From positions 1 through 24,019 of the forward strand of contig DATCIH010000036.1 in NCBI GenBank assembly GCA_036507955.1: 24,019 nt of DNA. The letters run 5' to 3'. Positions 13,558 to 21,232 of the stretch are shown here, in pieces. The position numbers and the translations under genes were made by a program. Each line of letters opens with the position of its first letter. Position 1 is the first letter of the stretch. Below the pieces are notes generated by a model that was given only the letters and a program-made list of their open reading frames with translations, searched no databases and had not been told where the DNA came from. The DNA comes from DATCIH01 sp036507955. Its GTDB lineage: Bacteria; Bacillota; Clostridia; Clostridiales; Clostridiaceae.

Positions 13558-16236
13558 ATGGATAGTAAGAAACCGTTTATAAGAGTTAATGCTATTAACA
13601 ATATTAAAGCTAGAATTTTAGAGGGATTTGGTGGGGAAGAACAATGCATAAACTTAACTGCTTCTCCATCTGACGTAACATATGAAGCAATAAGCAGTGA
13701 TAATTCATTGTTAAAGGTTTTAATAAAGGATAATATCCTAAATATAATTCCTATTGCTAAGGGGATTGTTACTGTAACTATAATTGCTTCTAGAGACGGA
13801 TATATCCAAGCTAAGGATAGCTTAGATATCGATATTTCTAGATATGTAGAAAGTGGAGAATATAAATATAAAAACATTACTATACCTGGAGGAGGCTTTG
13901 TTACAGGTTTCCTTTTTCACCCCAGCGTCCCTGATATTTTATATTGCAGAACAGATATCGGAGGCAATTACAGATACGATTTTAAGAAGGAAGTTTGGAT
14001 ATCACTTATAGATCATGCGACAGACCCTAATAAATGGGAGACTTACCCTTTAAGCATCGCCTTAGATAAAAATAATCAAAGCTATATTTATTCAATGGTA
14101 GGTGAGGGAGCTGTTAGCAAGATCGCCTTTTCAGAAAACTATGGTGAAAATTGGACTTATTTGAATACTCCAGTAATAGATGGAAAGGGGAATACTGTAC
14201 GAATACATGGAAATTGTCCTGGCCGCTCGACGGATGAGAGATTAGTGGTGGACCCAAATGCACCAGACACTCTTTATATGGCTACTACACAGGATGGTTT
14301 GTGGAAGACTGAGGATAGATGTAATACTTGGACAAAATTAAACGTAGCCTATCCAAATAAAAAAGGAGAAACTGATTTTGCTTTTGTTATGATTGATGAA
14401 AAAAGTGGTAGCCTAGGTGTACCCTCAAAGATAATTATAGCTGCGACTAATGGAAGAGAAGGCTCCACTGGTGGTAATGTTAGAGGCCCAAGTATTTACA
14501 TAAGTTGTGATGGAGGCAATAGCTTTCAAGTATTAAAAGGAGCACCACAGCCAGTACTAGGTGGGCCAAAAGATTATCCTGGCTATGTTGGACAACGGGC
14601 CGTTTTCGATGAGAAATATCTATATATTACCTACGCAGCTTATAACGTAGGATGGTCAAATTGGTATAGTTATGGTTGTGATTTAGGGAAATGCTATGAT
14701 GGTGCAGTCTATCGCTTTGAGATAACTACTAATGGAGAGGTAGTAGAAGCACTGGATATAACTCCTACAAATAAAGATTTTAGGGATTCTGAAGCTATAG
14801 ATAGAAGACTTGACTATGGAATGGGGGGTATAGGTATAGATAAGCAAAGGGAAGGTACTCTTATATGCTCAACTATAACCTCCAAACCTGATACTATTTA
14901 TAGATCAACAGACTATGGCTTAACCTGGAAGAGCATAATGTCAGGGCTTAAGGTTGGAAAAATAGATTTTAAGGTATCCTATCAGAAGGCTAAATATAGT
15001 GGTAATGATTCCTGTGTACACTGGATGTCGGATGTTAAGATAAATCCCTTCGATAGTGATATGGCATTTTTTAATACTGGAATAGGAATATTTATGACCA
15101 AAAATTTAACTCATGCAGATCAGGAGGGGGAGATAAATTGGGTTACTGCAAGTGAAGGTGTGGAAGAGACAGTCCATTTAAATATATACAGTCCTCCTAT
15201 AGGAGAAGCTAAGCTTATTGATATAGTTGGAGATTATGGTGGCTTTGTATTTAAGGATTTAGACACATGTGCGGAAAATACCATAGCAAATTCTAAGGGA
15301 GATAGATGGATAACAATGATGAATGCAGATTATCCGGATAGCAATCCTATGGTAATAGTTACAACCCCTAGAGGAAATTGGACAGGACACACTAAGGGTG
15401 GACTTATTATTACAAGTGACCAAGGGGAAAATTGGGAGCAGCTTAAAGATCCAATAGGTATTTCCGAGGAAATAGATGAGTTAATATTAAATATTAAAAA
15501 GCCAAATGTTACCTCTGGATGGGTAGCAATATCTCAAGAGGGGGAAACAATTATTTGGGCTGTGGGACAGAATATTAGTGCTACAAGCTTGGTATATACA
15601 ACGAATCATGGAGATGATTGGAGTAAATCAATGGTTTATGATCTAGAAGGTAAGCTTATTACGGATTCGGACATACCAATAAAGGTAATGGCGGATAGGG
15701 AGGATCCTAATATTTTTTACGGCTTTGGAAAGAAGTTAAAAGGCGCCAGCTTTTATGTAAGCTCTGATAAGGGAATTTCCTTTAATCAGCTTCAACCCCC
15801 AAAAGGTTTTCCTGAGCTCACTTTGTCTGGGATTGACAGTAACATGCCTTATGAGATAAGGGTCGAAAAGGGAGTTATTTGGATTGCTTTAGTTGATGAG
15901 GGCTTATGGAGGATTACCTTTGATAAAAAAGATAAACTTTTCTTTGGGCACAGGGTTTCCTTAACAGGAGATATAATTAACAGGGTTGGGTTTGGTAAAA
16001 AGGGTATAGATTATCATACAAAGATGATATACACCAGTGGAACGATCCAAGGCAAGTATGGCTTTTATAGATCGATGGATGGAGGAGTTAACTGGAAAAG
16101 AATTAATGATGATAAACACCAATATGGAGATATTCGTTCAATCACTGGGGATCCTAGAGTATTTGGCAGAATTTACGTGGCAACAGGTACCAGAGGAGTC
16201 CTATATGGTGACACTATTTGGAGGGAAGAAATCTAA
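13558..16236 (+). CDS. GH74-type beta-propeller glycoside hydrolase, no signal peptide
   Basis: This 892-residue protein resembles GH74 xyloglucanases, with two beta-propellers. After an N-terminal Ig-like domain (about 10-97) come IPGGGFVTGFLFHP and RTDIGGNYRYD with candidate catalytic Asp133, and HWMSDVKINPFDSD with the second candidate Asp492. The GH74 hallmark GVEETVHLNIYSPPIGEAKL...GDYGGF is present. About eight Asp-box-like repeats occur, such as SENYGENW, STDYGLTW, TSDQGENW and SMDGGVNW. ATG 13558 is chosen because GAGGAG lies nine bases before it; GTG 13549 touches the ribosome site. No signal peptide or lipobox is visible, which is odd for an enzyme acting on plant polysaccharide. 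It may act on an imported oligosaccharide or on another ligand. It is a single gene. Confidence 0.85.
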   Translation: MDSKKPFIRVNAINNIKARILEGFGGEEQCINLTASPSDVTYEAISSDNSLLKVLIKDNILNIIPIAKGIVTVTIIASRDGYIQAKDSLDIDISRYVESGEYKYKNITIPGGGFVTGFLFHPSVPDILYCRTDIGGNYRYDFKKEVWISLIDHATDPNKWETYPLSIALDKNNQSYIYSMVGEGAVSKIAFSENYGENWTYLNTPVIDGKGNTVRIHGNCPGRSTDERLVVDPNAPDTLYMATTQDGLWKTEDRCNTWTKLNVAYPNKKGETDFAFVMIDEKSGSLGVPSKIIIAATNGREGSTGGNVRGPSIYISCDGGNSFQVLKGAPQPVLGGPKDYPGYVGQRAVFDEKYLYITYAAYNVGWSNWYSYGCDLGKCYDGAVYRFEITTNGEVVEALDITPTNKDFRDSEAIDRRLDYGMGGIGIDKQREGTLICSTITSKPDTIYRSTDYGLTWKSIMSGLKVGKIDFKVSYQKAKYSGNDSCVHWMSDVKINPFDSDMAFFNTGIGIFMTKNLTHADQEGEINWVTASEGVEETVHLNIYSPPIGEAKLIDIVGDYGGFVFKDLDTCAENTIANSKGDRWITMMNADYPDSNPMVIVTTPRGNWTGHTKGGLIITSDQGENWEQLKDPIGISEEIDELILNIKKPNVTSGWVAISQEGETIIWAVGQNISATSLVYTTNHGDDWSKSMVYDLEGKLITDSDIPIKVMADREDPNIFYGFGKKLKGASFYVSSDKGISFNQLQPPKGFPELTLSGIDSNMPYEIRVEKGVIWIALVDEGLWRITFDKKDKLFFGHRVSLTGDIINRVGFGKKGIDYHTKMIYTSGTIQGKYGFYRSMDGGVNWKRINDDKHQYGDIRSITGDPRVFGRIYVATGTRGVLYGDTIWREEI

Positions 16237-16241
16237 TTTAA

Positions 16242-16282
16242 GGAGTTATTAGGGGGCATGCATTTAGCGTACTCCCTACTCC
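16242..16282. terminator. Possible hairpin terminator between convergent genes
   Basis: GGAGT (16242-16246) pairs with ACTCC (16278-16282), and AGGG (16251-16254) with CCCT (16274-16277), leaving a four-base bulge. There is no clear T-run, so this is a weak call. Confidence 0.35.
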
Positions 16283-16297
16283 ATTATCCCATTACTC

Positions 16298-17200
16298 CTA
16301 TTCCCCTATAATTTGCACAATCTTTTCGCATAGTTTATGAGTTTTATAAGAATCCTCAAAAGAAGGGTCAGGTGTCTTATTGTTTTCAATGCAGTAAATA
16401 AAGTGATCTATTATTTGGTAAAAGCCCCTTTTGTATAAGGTGTTATCCCAGTCCCCAAAACCAGTTACAGTTTTGGTTTTATCAGTGTAGCATGTAGTTT
16501 CAGCGAAATTATTCACCACATATTTATTTTCCGGAGTCATATACTCAATAGTTTCTTCAGTAACACCACTATTTCTGTTCATTATACCTATAGACGTGTT
16601 TCCCTCTCCCTTGAGCTGAAGAACTAAATTATGTAGTAGGTTATCCTTTTTTGAGAAAGAAACCTTAACATCTAGAACCTCTGTGCCCATTAAAAACCGT
16701 AGGGTATCCACAACATGAATAAAGTCCTCAACCACAAATCTCCTAACATTATCAGGTAGCTTATATCTGTTTTTTTGTATTATTATAAGATCAGCTCTAC
16801 CTTTATCTTTTAAAGCTCTAATCATAGGAGAAAATCTTCTGTTAAAACCAACCATAACAATCTTCCCGGACTTTTCACTAAGTTCTTTTATTATTGAGGT
16901 TTCTTCAAAGTTCATAGATATGGGTTTGTCTATATATAAATTTATACCGGCGGTTAGAAGCTTCTGGGCAGTTTCAAAATGTGCATCTGTGGTAGTGCTT
17001 ATAAAAGCAGCCTCAATACCAGAGCCTATAAGAGAATCTAAATTGTCATAGCCTTCCTTTATTCTATATTTTCCTTTAAGCATATGTAAGGTTTCAATAT
17101 TTCGGGTGCATAATACCAGCTCTGTATTTTCTCTTTGAGATAAAACGGGTAAGTATCCTTTTTTAGCAATATCTCCAAGGCCAACAATCCCAACTTTCAT
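16298..17200 (-). CDS. Gfo/Idh/MocA family oxidoreductase
   Basis: This 300-residue protein is an NAD(P)-dependent sugar or polyol dehydrogenase-like enzyme. The Rossmann loop is GIVGLGDIA (4-12). The family's K-P motif is YIDKPISM with Lys92-Pro93. The catalytic-type His162 and Asp165 lie in EDFIHVVDTLRFLMG. The C-terminal alpha/beta domain ends in DHFIYCIENNKTPDPSFEDSYKTHKLCEKI, also typical. The substrate is unknown. AAGGAGTGA lies seven bases before ATG. It is convergent with the GH74-type gene, so co-regulation is not shown, but a shared role in sugar handling is possible. Confidence 0.9.
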   Translation of the reverse strand: MKVGIVGLGDIAKKGYLPVLSQRENTELVLCTRNIETLHMLKGKYRIKEGYDNLDSLIGSGIEAAFISTTTDAHFETAQKLLTAGINLYIDKPISMNFEETSIIKELSEKSGKIVMVGFNRRFSPMIRALKDKGRADLIIIQKNRYKLPDNVRRFVVEDFIHVVDTLRFLMGTEVLDVKVSFSKKDNLLHNLVLQLKGEGNTSIGIMNRNSGVTEETIEYMTPENKYVVNNFAETTCYTDKTKTVTGFGDWDNTLYKRGFYQIIDHFIYCIENNKTPDPSFEDSYKTHKLCEKIVQIIGE

Positions 17201-17308
17201 AACAGTTCACTCCTTTAGTGGATAATTATAGCAATATCTCTATTATAACATTAATAACAGGGCTTACTTGTGTAAACAAATTAAATAAGTTAAATAATAT
17301 AATATTTA

Positions 17309-17338
17309 TTGAAATATTTTGTTAAAATGAGGTATACT
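17309..17338 (+). promoter_or_regulatory. Putative sigma-A promoter of the chemotaxis receptor
   Basis: TTGAAA (17309-17314) and TATACT (17333-17338) are 18 bases apart, about 55 bases before the start codon. It does not look like a motility sigma-28 site. Confidence 0.5.
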
Positions 17339-17390
17339 AAATGGGTGTAAGCCTTTAAATGTAACAAATTATAATTTTTGGGGGAATATA

Positions 17391-18725
17391 ATGAATTTAT
17401 GGAGAGATTTAAAAATAGGTACAAAAATTAGAATATCCTTTGGGTTACTGTCTTTAGTTATAATCTCAGTAGGTGGCTTGGGTCTTTATAACATGTATAA
17501 GATTAAGAGTCTATATAAGAATGGGAGCTTATCGGCTATAGATTATACTAAAGCAAATATTACCTTTAATAATTCAGTAATAATTATTATTGTTATAACA
17601 ATTTTAGGTATAACAATTGGACAACTAATAAGTCTGACGCTAAGAGTATCTTTATTAAAGCCAATAAAAAAGGTTCTGTCTTATGCTGAAAGCTTAGGGG
17701 AAGGTGATCTTTCTAAGTCAGAGGATGAATATGGTAAGGATGAAATCGGATTTCTTGGAAAAGCATTAAATCAATCCGGCCATAATATGAGAAAACTTGT
17801 TCACGCATTAGTTGAAAGCACTGATCAAATAGGAGCCTCCAGTCAAGAGATTTCCACAACAACAGAGATGATAGCTCGTGAAATGGAGACAATAAAGGAA
17901 AGAGGCTTTCAGATATCTAAAGAAGCCATGAATTTAAGTGCCATAACAGAAGAAATAAGTGCTTCTACTGAGGAAATTGAAGCTACAATAAATCAAATAT
18001 CTAATAAAGCTGATTTTGCTTTTCAATCCTCTAAGGAAATAAAAGATAGAGCTATGGGAATAAAGCTTTCTGCACAAAAAGATATAGATATTGGTAATAA
18101 AATGTATGAAGAAAACTCCAAAAATATTTTAGGGGCAATTGAAAAAGGTAAGGTTGTTAGTCGCGTTAAAGAAATGACAGAAATAATTGGGGAGATTGCG
18201 TCTCAAACTAATCTTCTTGCTTTAAATGCAGCTATAGAGGCAGCAAGAGCGGGTGAGCATGGAAGAGGCTTTGCTGTTGTAGCTGAGGAAGTACGAAAGC
18301 TGGCAGAGCAATCAGCAGAAACCGCCGCTGGTATAAATGAGGTAGTAAGTCAGGTGGAGGATGCAATTAAAGATCTATCGGACAGTGGGTATAAAGTTCT
18401 TGATTATATATTTAAAAATGTCAAACCAAGCTATGAGCTATTAAAAACTACAGGGATACAATATGAAAAGGATTCAGAGTTTATTAGCGGTATCTCCGAA
18501 GAAATAGCAATAGCTGCAAAAGAAATGAATGAAACAATAGAGCAGGTTAATTCGGCGGTTCAAGATGTTACAGCCACTGCGGTAAGCTCAGCTAGTGGAT
18601 CAGAGGATATCAAGGATAGAATAAGTCAGGTATCTGATGCCATAGTTAAAGTTGCTAAAAAAGTTTCAGATGAAAGTAAATTAGTAGCTAATTTAGATAG
18701 TACAGTGCATAGGTTTACAATATAA
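17391..18725 (+). CDS. Methyl-accepting chemotaxis protein with minimal sensor
   Basis: This 444-residue membrane receptor should signal to CheA/CheW. It has a short cytoplasmic N-terminus, TM1 at about 16-34, an outside loop of only about 25 residues (35-59), TM2 at about 60-84, a HAMP domain near 85-140 and a long coiled-coil signalling domain. The conserved tip is IIGEIASQTNLLALNAAIEAARAGEHGRGFAVVAEEVRKLAEQSAE (split across 265-310). Common four-helix or Cache sensors need about 120-250 residues between the TMs, so none fits here. It may sense through TM/HAMP, or be a shortened receptor. The start is ATG with GGGGGAA upstream. No che genes are nearby, as usual for orphan receptors. Confidence 0.92.
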   Translation: MNLWRDLKIGTKIRISFGLLSLVIISVGGLGLYNMYKIKSLYKNGSLSAIDYTKANITFNNSVIIIIVITILGITIGQLISLTLRVSLLKPIKKVLSYAESLGEGDLSKSEDEYGKDEIGFLGKALNQSGHNMRKLVHALVESTDQIGASSQEISTTTEMIAREMETIKERGFQISKEAMNLSAITEEISASTEEIEATINQISNKADFAFQSSKEIKDRAMGIKLSAQKDIDIGNKMYEENSKNILGAIEKGKVVSRVKEMTEIIGEIASQTNLLALNAAIEAARAGEHGRGFAVVAEEVRKLAEQSAETAAGINEVVSQVEDAIKDLSDSGYKVLDYIFKNVKPSYELLKTTGIQYEKDSEFISGISEEIAIAAKEMNETIEQVNSAVQDVTATAVSSASGSEDIKDRISQVSDAIVKVAKKVSDESKLVANLDSTVHRFTI

Positions 18726-18810
18726 GCTGAAGGATAATTAGGTAAAAAAAAGAGGTTTATATTGGCTATACGTATTATACCTATATTGGAAAAGATAGCT
18801 GACTTTAGTA

Positions 18811-18846
18811 ATTTGAAAGCGATTTATATTGCTTTCAAATTTTTTC
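18811..18846 (+). terminator. Strong terminator between receptor and ECF S gene
   Basis: ATTTGAAAGC and GCTTTCAAAT form a perfect 10-base-pair stem with a 10-base loop, followed by six T. It ends 22 bases before the next ATG. It may simply end the receptor transcript or act as an attenuator for the next gene. Confidence 0.88.
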
Positions 18847-18867
18847 TTTAAAAAATAGGGGGAAATC

Positions 18868-19431
18868 ATGAACAAATCAACAAAAAAATTAGTATTAAGC
18901 AGTCTATTTTTAGCTCTAGCAATTGTTTTTCAGTTTATGGGGAAGTCTCTACCAACTGTGAGTCAATTATTTGTAGGTCCAATTGTTAATGCCCTACTTC
19001 TAATGACTTTGGTAGTCTGTGATATAGGCTGGGGAATTGTAGTTGGATGACTTACACCAATACTCGCCTGGTCACTCGGCCAACTTCCTGCACCCTTTGG
19101 ACCCTTTATCCCTTTTATAGCTATAGGAAATGCTATATATATTGTAGTATTCTATTTGATAGCAAGGGATAAGAAGAAGGGAACATATTTTTTAAGTGGA
19201 AAGGAAAGCTATAAAGGAATACTTGCAGTACTAATTTCTGCTATTTGTAAATTCTTATTTCTTTATATATCTGCATCTAAGCTTATTAAGCTGCTAAGCC
19301 TTCCTATAAAGCCTCAAATAGCAAACAAACTCATAACAGCTATGGGCTTATTTCAGCTCATTACAGCCATCCTTGGCGGAATACTTGCTATTCTAGTTTT
19401 AAAGCTATTAAAAAAACGAAGACAATTATAA
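18868..19431 (+). pseudogene. ECF transporter S component, interrupted by in-frame TGA
   Basis: One frame runs from ATG 18868 (after AGGGGGAAATC) to TAA 19431, broken only by TGA at 19048-19050 (codon 61 of 188). Read through, it gives a small membrane protein of about 187 residues with five or six hydrophobic helices, typical of substrate-binding S components of ECF vitamin transporters. The region after the stop, LTPILAWSLGQLPAP then FGPFIPFIAIGNAIYIV, looks fully conserved in style, so the break is recent, programmed or a sequence error. The substrate is not evident. TGA is used as a normal stop elsewhere here (DUF362, GNAT genes). No good ribosome site supports a restart after the stop (TTG 19156). 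The ANT(6)-like gene follows after 24 bases. Confidence 0.8.
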
Positions 19432-19455
19432 AAAAGTGACAAAAAGGAGTTTTAT

Positions 19456-20337
19456 ATGCGAACCGAAAAGCAAATGTTTGATTTAATACTGGGCTTTGCA
19501 AATAGAGATAACCGAGTTAGAGCTGTTTATATGAATGGTTCTCGATCAAATCCAAAGGCTAAAAAGGATATTTTTCAGGATTATGACATTGTTTATGTGG
19601 TTACGGAAATAGCATCCTTTCTGAGCGAGGGGGCTTGGATAAACGTTTTTGGCGAGCCAATTATTTTCCAGGAACCTGATAAGCTTGATAAAATGCAAGG
19701 AAGGGCTGTGGATTTTAAAAATAGTTATACGTATTTAATGCAATTTATAGATGGAAATAGAATTGACTTGCATATTCAGACTAGAGAGGTGCTAATTAAA
19801 CAATACGCAGCCGATAAGCTAACTGTTCCACTACTTGATAAAGACAACTGTTTACCACAAATTCCAGCTCCTTCTGACAAGGATTATTGGATTAAAAGAC
19901 CTACTTATGGACAATATTTTAGCCGATGCAATAATTTCTGGTGGGTAGCACCATACTGTGCAAAAGGACTTTGGAGGCAAGAAATCCTTTTTACAATAGA
20001 AGTAATTAATAGTTATGTGCGACAAGAATTATTAACCATGCTATGTTGGTACGTAGGCATTCAAACAGATTTTAAAGTAAGTATTGGAAAAGCAAACAAA
20101 TATTTAAAAGAATATCTAGATTTGGATGTATGGACTAGATTGATGAAGACCTTTAATATGGGTGATTACGATTCTTCTTGGAAGGCATTGATAACAACTT
20201 GTGAATTGTTTGCAGAGATTGCACCTAAGGTAGGCAAAATTCTTGAATATGAATATAATTGTGATGAAGCCCAAAGAAGTTTTGCGTTTATAAAGCATAT
20301 AAAGGAATTACCAAAGAATGCCACAGAAATTTACTAG
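19456..20337 (+). CDS. Aminoglycoside 6-adenylyltransferase (ANT(6)/AadK-like)
   Basis: This 293-residue protein belongs to the ANT(6) streptomycin adenylyltransferases (AadE about 300, AadK about 284 residues), which inactivate streptomycin by transferring AMP to the 6-hydroxyl. The nucleotidyltransferase motif is MNGSRSNPK (26-34), followed by the metal-binding pair Asp42 and Asp44 in FQDYDIVYVV; a third acidic residue, Asp104, is in NRIDLHIQ. FWWVAPYCAKGLWRQEILF (in the C-terminal half) also fits the family. AAGGAG lies before ATG. It follows the broken ECF gene by 24 bases. Base and codon use look like the neighbours, and no IS or integron parts are near, so it looks chromosomal rather than newly acquired. 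Whether it confers resistance is unknown. Confidence 0.88.
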   Translation: MRTEKQMFDLILGFANRDNRVRAVYMNGSRSNPKAKKDIFQDYDIVYVVTEIASFLSEGAWINVFGEPIIFQEPDKLDKMQGRAVDFKNSYTYLMQFIDGNRIDLHIQTREVLIKQYAADKLTVPLLDKDNCLPQIPAPSDKDYWIKRPTYGQYFSRCNNFWWVAPYCAKGLWRQEILFTIEVINSYVRQELLTMLCWYVGIQTDFKVSIGKANKYLKEYLDLDVWTRLMKTFNMGDYDSSWKALITTCELFAEIAPKVGKILEYEYNCDEAQRSFAFIKHIKELPKNATEIY

Positions 20338-20371
20338 CTAGATTTTATGAAAATAAACATAAAATATATAT

Positions 20372-20401
20372 TTGGTTAAGTAACTGATGATGATATATAA
20401 T
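20372..20401 (+). promoter_or_regulatory. Putative promoter of tcdA
   Basis: TATAAT (20396-20401) has a weak -35 TTGGTT (20372-20377) 18 bases upstream, about 40 bases before the tcdA start. Confidence 0.4.
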
Positions 20402-20443
20402 GGTGGTAGTTTTTTTATTATAGTTTTCAAGGAGAGATAAAAT

Positions 20444-21232
20444 ATGCCACAACATTCATTGTCAAGAACAGAGCTTCTTATAGGAAAAGAAGCCTTAGAT
20501 AAATTAAAAGATAGCAAAGTAATTATTTTTGGAATCGGTGGGGTAGGGGGTTATACTTTAGAGGCTATAGCAAGAGCTGGGGTTGGAAAGTTAGTACTTA
20601 TAGATGATGACACTGTGTGTCTAACTAACATAAATCGGCAGATCCATGCAACCTTTAAAACTATCAGTAGACCTAAGGTAGAGGTAGCCAGGGACAGGGT
20701 TTTAGAGATAAATCCGAAGTGTGAGGTTATAATACATCAGACCTTTGTTACACCTGAAAATCTTTCTACTGTGCTAGATTTAGATACGGATTATGTTGTA
20801 GATGCTTTAGACACAATAACTGCAAAAATAGCTATAGTACTGTTTTGCAAAGAACATGGTATAAAAGTTATTAGCTGTATGGGAACAGGAAATAAGATGG
20901 ATCCTACTATGTTTAGAATAGCTGACATATCTAAAACTAAGATATGCCCTTTAGCTAGGGTTATGAGGTGTGAGCTTAGGAAAAGAGGAATTAATAACCT
21001 AAAGGTACTATACTCTGAGGAACTTCCAATGAACCCAAAATCAGATGAAGTTATAACCTGCAAGGAAGGATGCGTATGCACCGGAGGCAGTAGCGGGAAA
21101 TGCGCTTTAAAGAGGCAGATCCCCGCAAGTAATTCTTTTGTTCCTCCAGTTGCTGGACTAATTATAGGGGGCGAAGTTATTAAAGATCTGATTGGTTTTG
21201 CAGATAAGCATAAAGAGCGGGATAAACATTAA
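20444..21232 (+). CDS. tcdA: tRNA threonylcarbamoyladenosine dehydratase
   Basis: This 262-residue E1-like ThiF-family protein matches TcdA (CsdL/YgdL), which uses ATP to cyclise t6A37 of ANN-decoding tRNAs to ct6A. The ATP loop is FGIGGVGG (29-36), then LIDDDTVCLTNINRQ (52-66) with the catalytic Arg-Gln, and Asp120 in VVDALDT. Cysteines in CKEGCVCTGGSSGKC (206-220) are typical of the clostridial form. AAGGAGAG lies just before ATG. Its last 53 bases overlap the 3' end of the convergent methyltransferase gene. Confidence 0.93.
   Translation: MPQHSLSRTELLIGKEALDKLKDSKVIIFGIGGVGGYTLEAIARAGVGKLVLIDDDTVCLTNINRQIHATFKTISRPKVEVARDRVLEINPKCEVIIHQTFVTPENLSTVLDLDTDYVVDALDTITAKIAIVLFCKEHGIKVISCMGTGNKMDPTMFRIADISKTKICPLARVMRCELRKRGINNLKVLYSEELPMNPKSDEVITCKEGCVCTGGSSGKCALKRQIPASNSFVPPVAGLIIGGEVIKDLIGFADKHKERDKH

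Noticed and set aside
16267..16308. Purine-rich tandem-like tract on the minus strand (GGAGTA/GGGATA/GGAGTA pattern)
   Set aside because: The units are too irregular and the tract too short to call a repeat array.
19048..19090. Selenocysteine at the TGA of the ECF S gene with a short hairpin after it
   Set aside because: The hairpin is only five base pairs, the family has no known selenoprotein, and a point mutation explains the data more simply.
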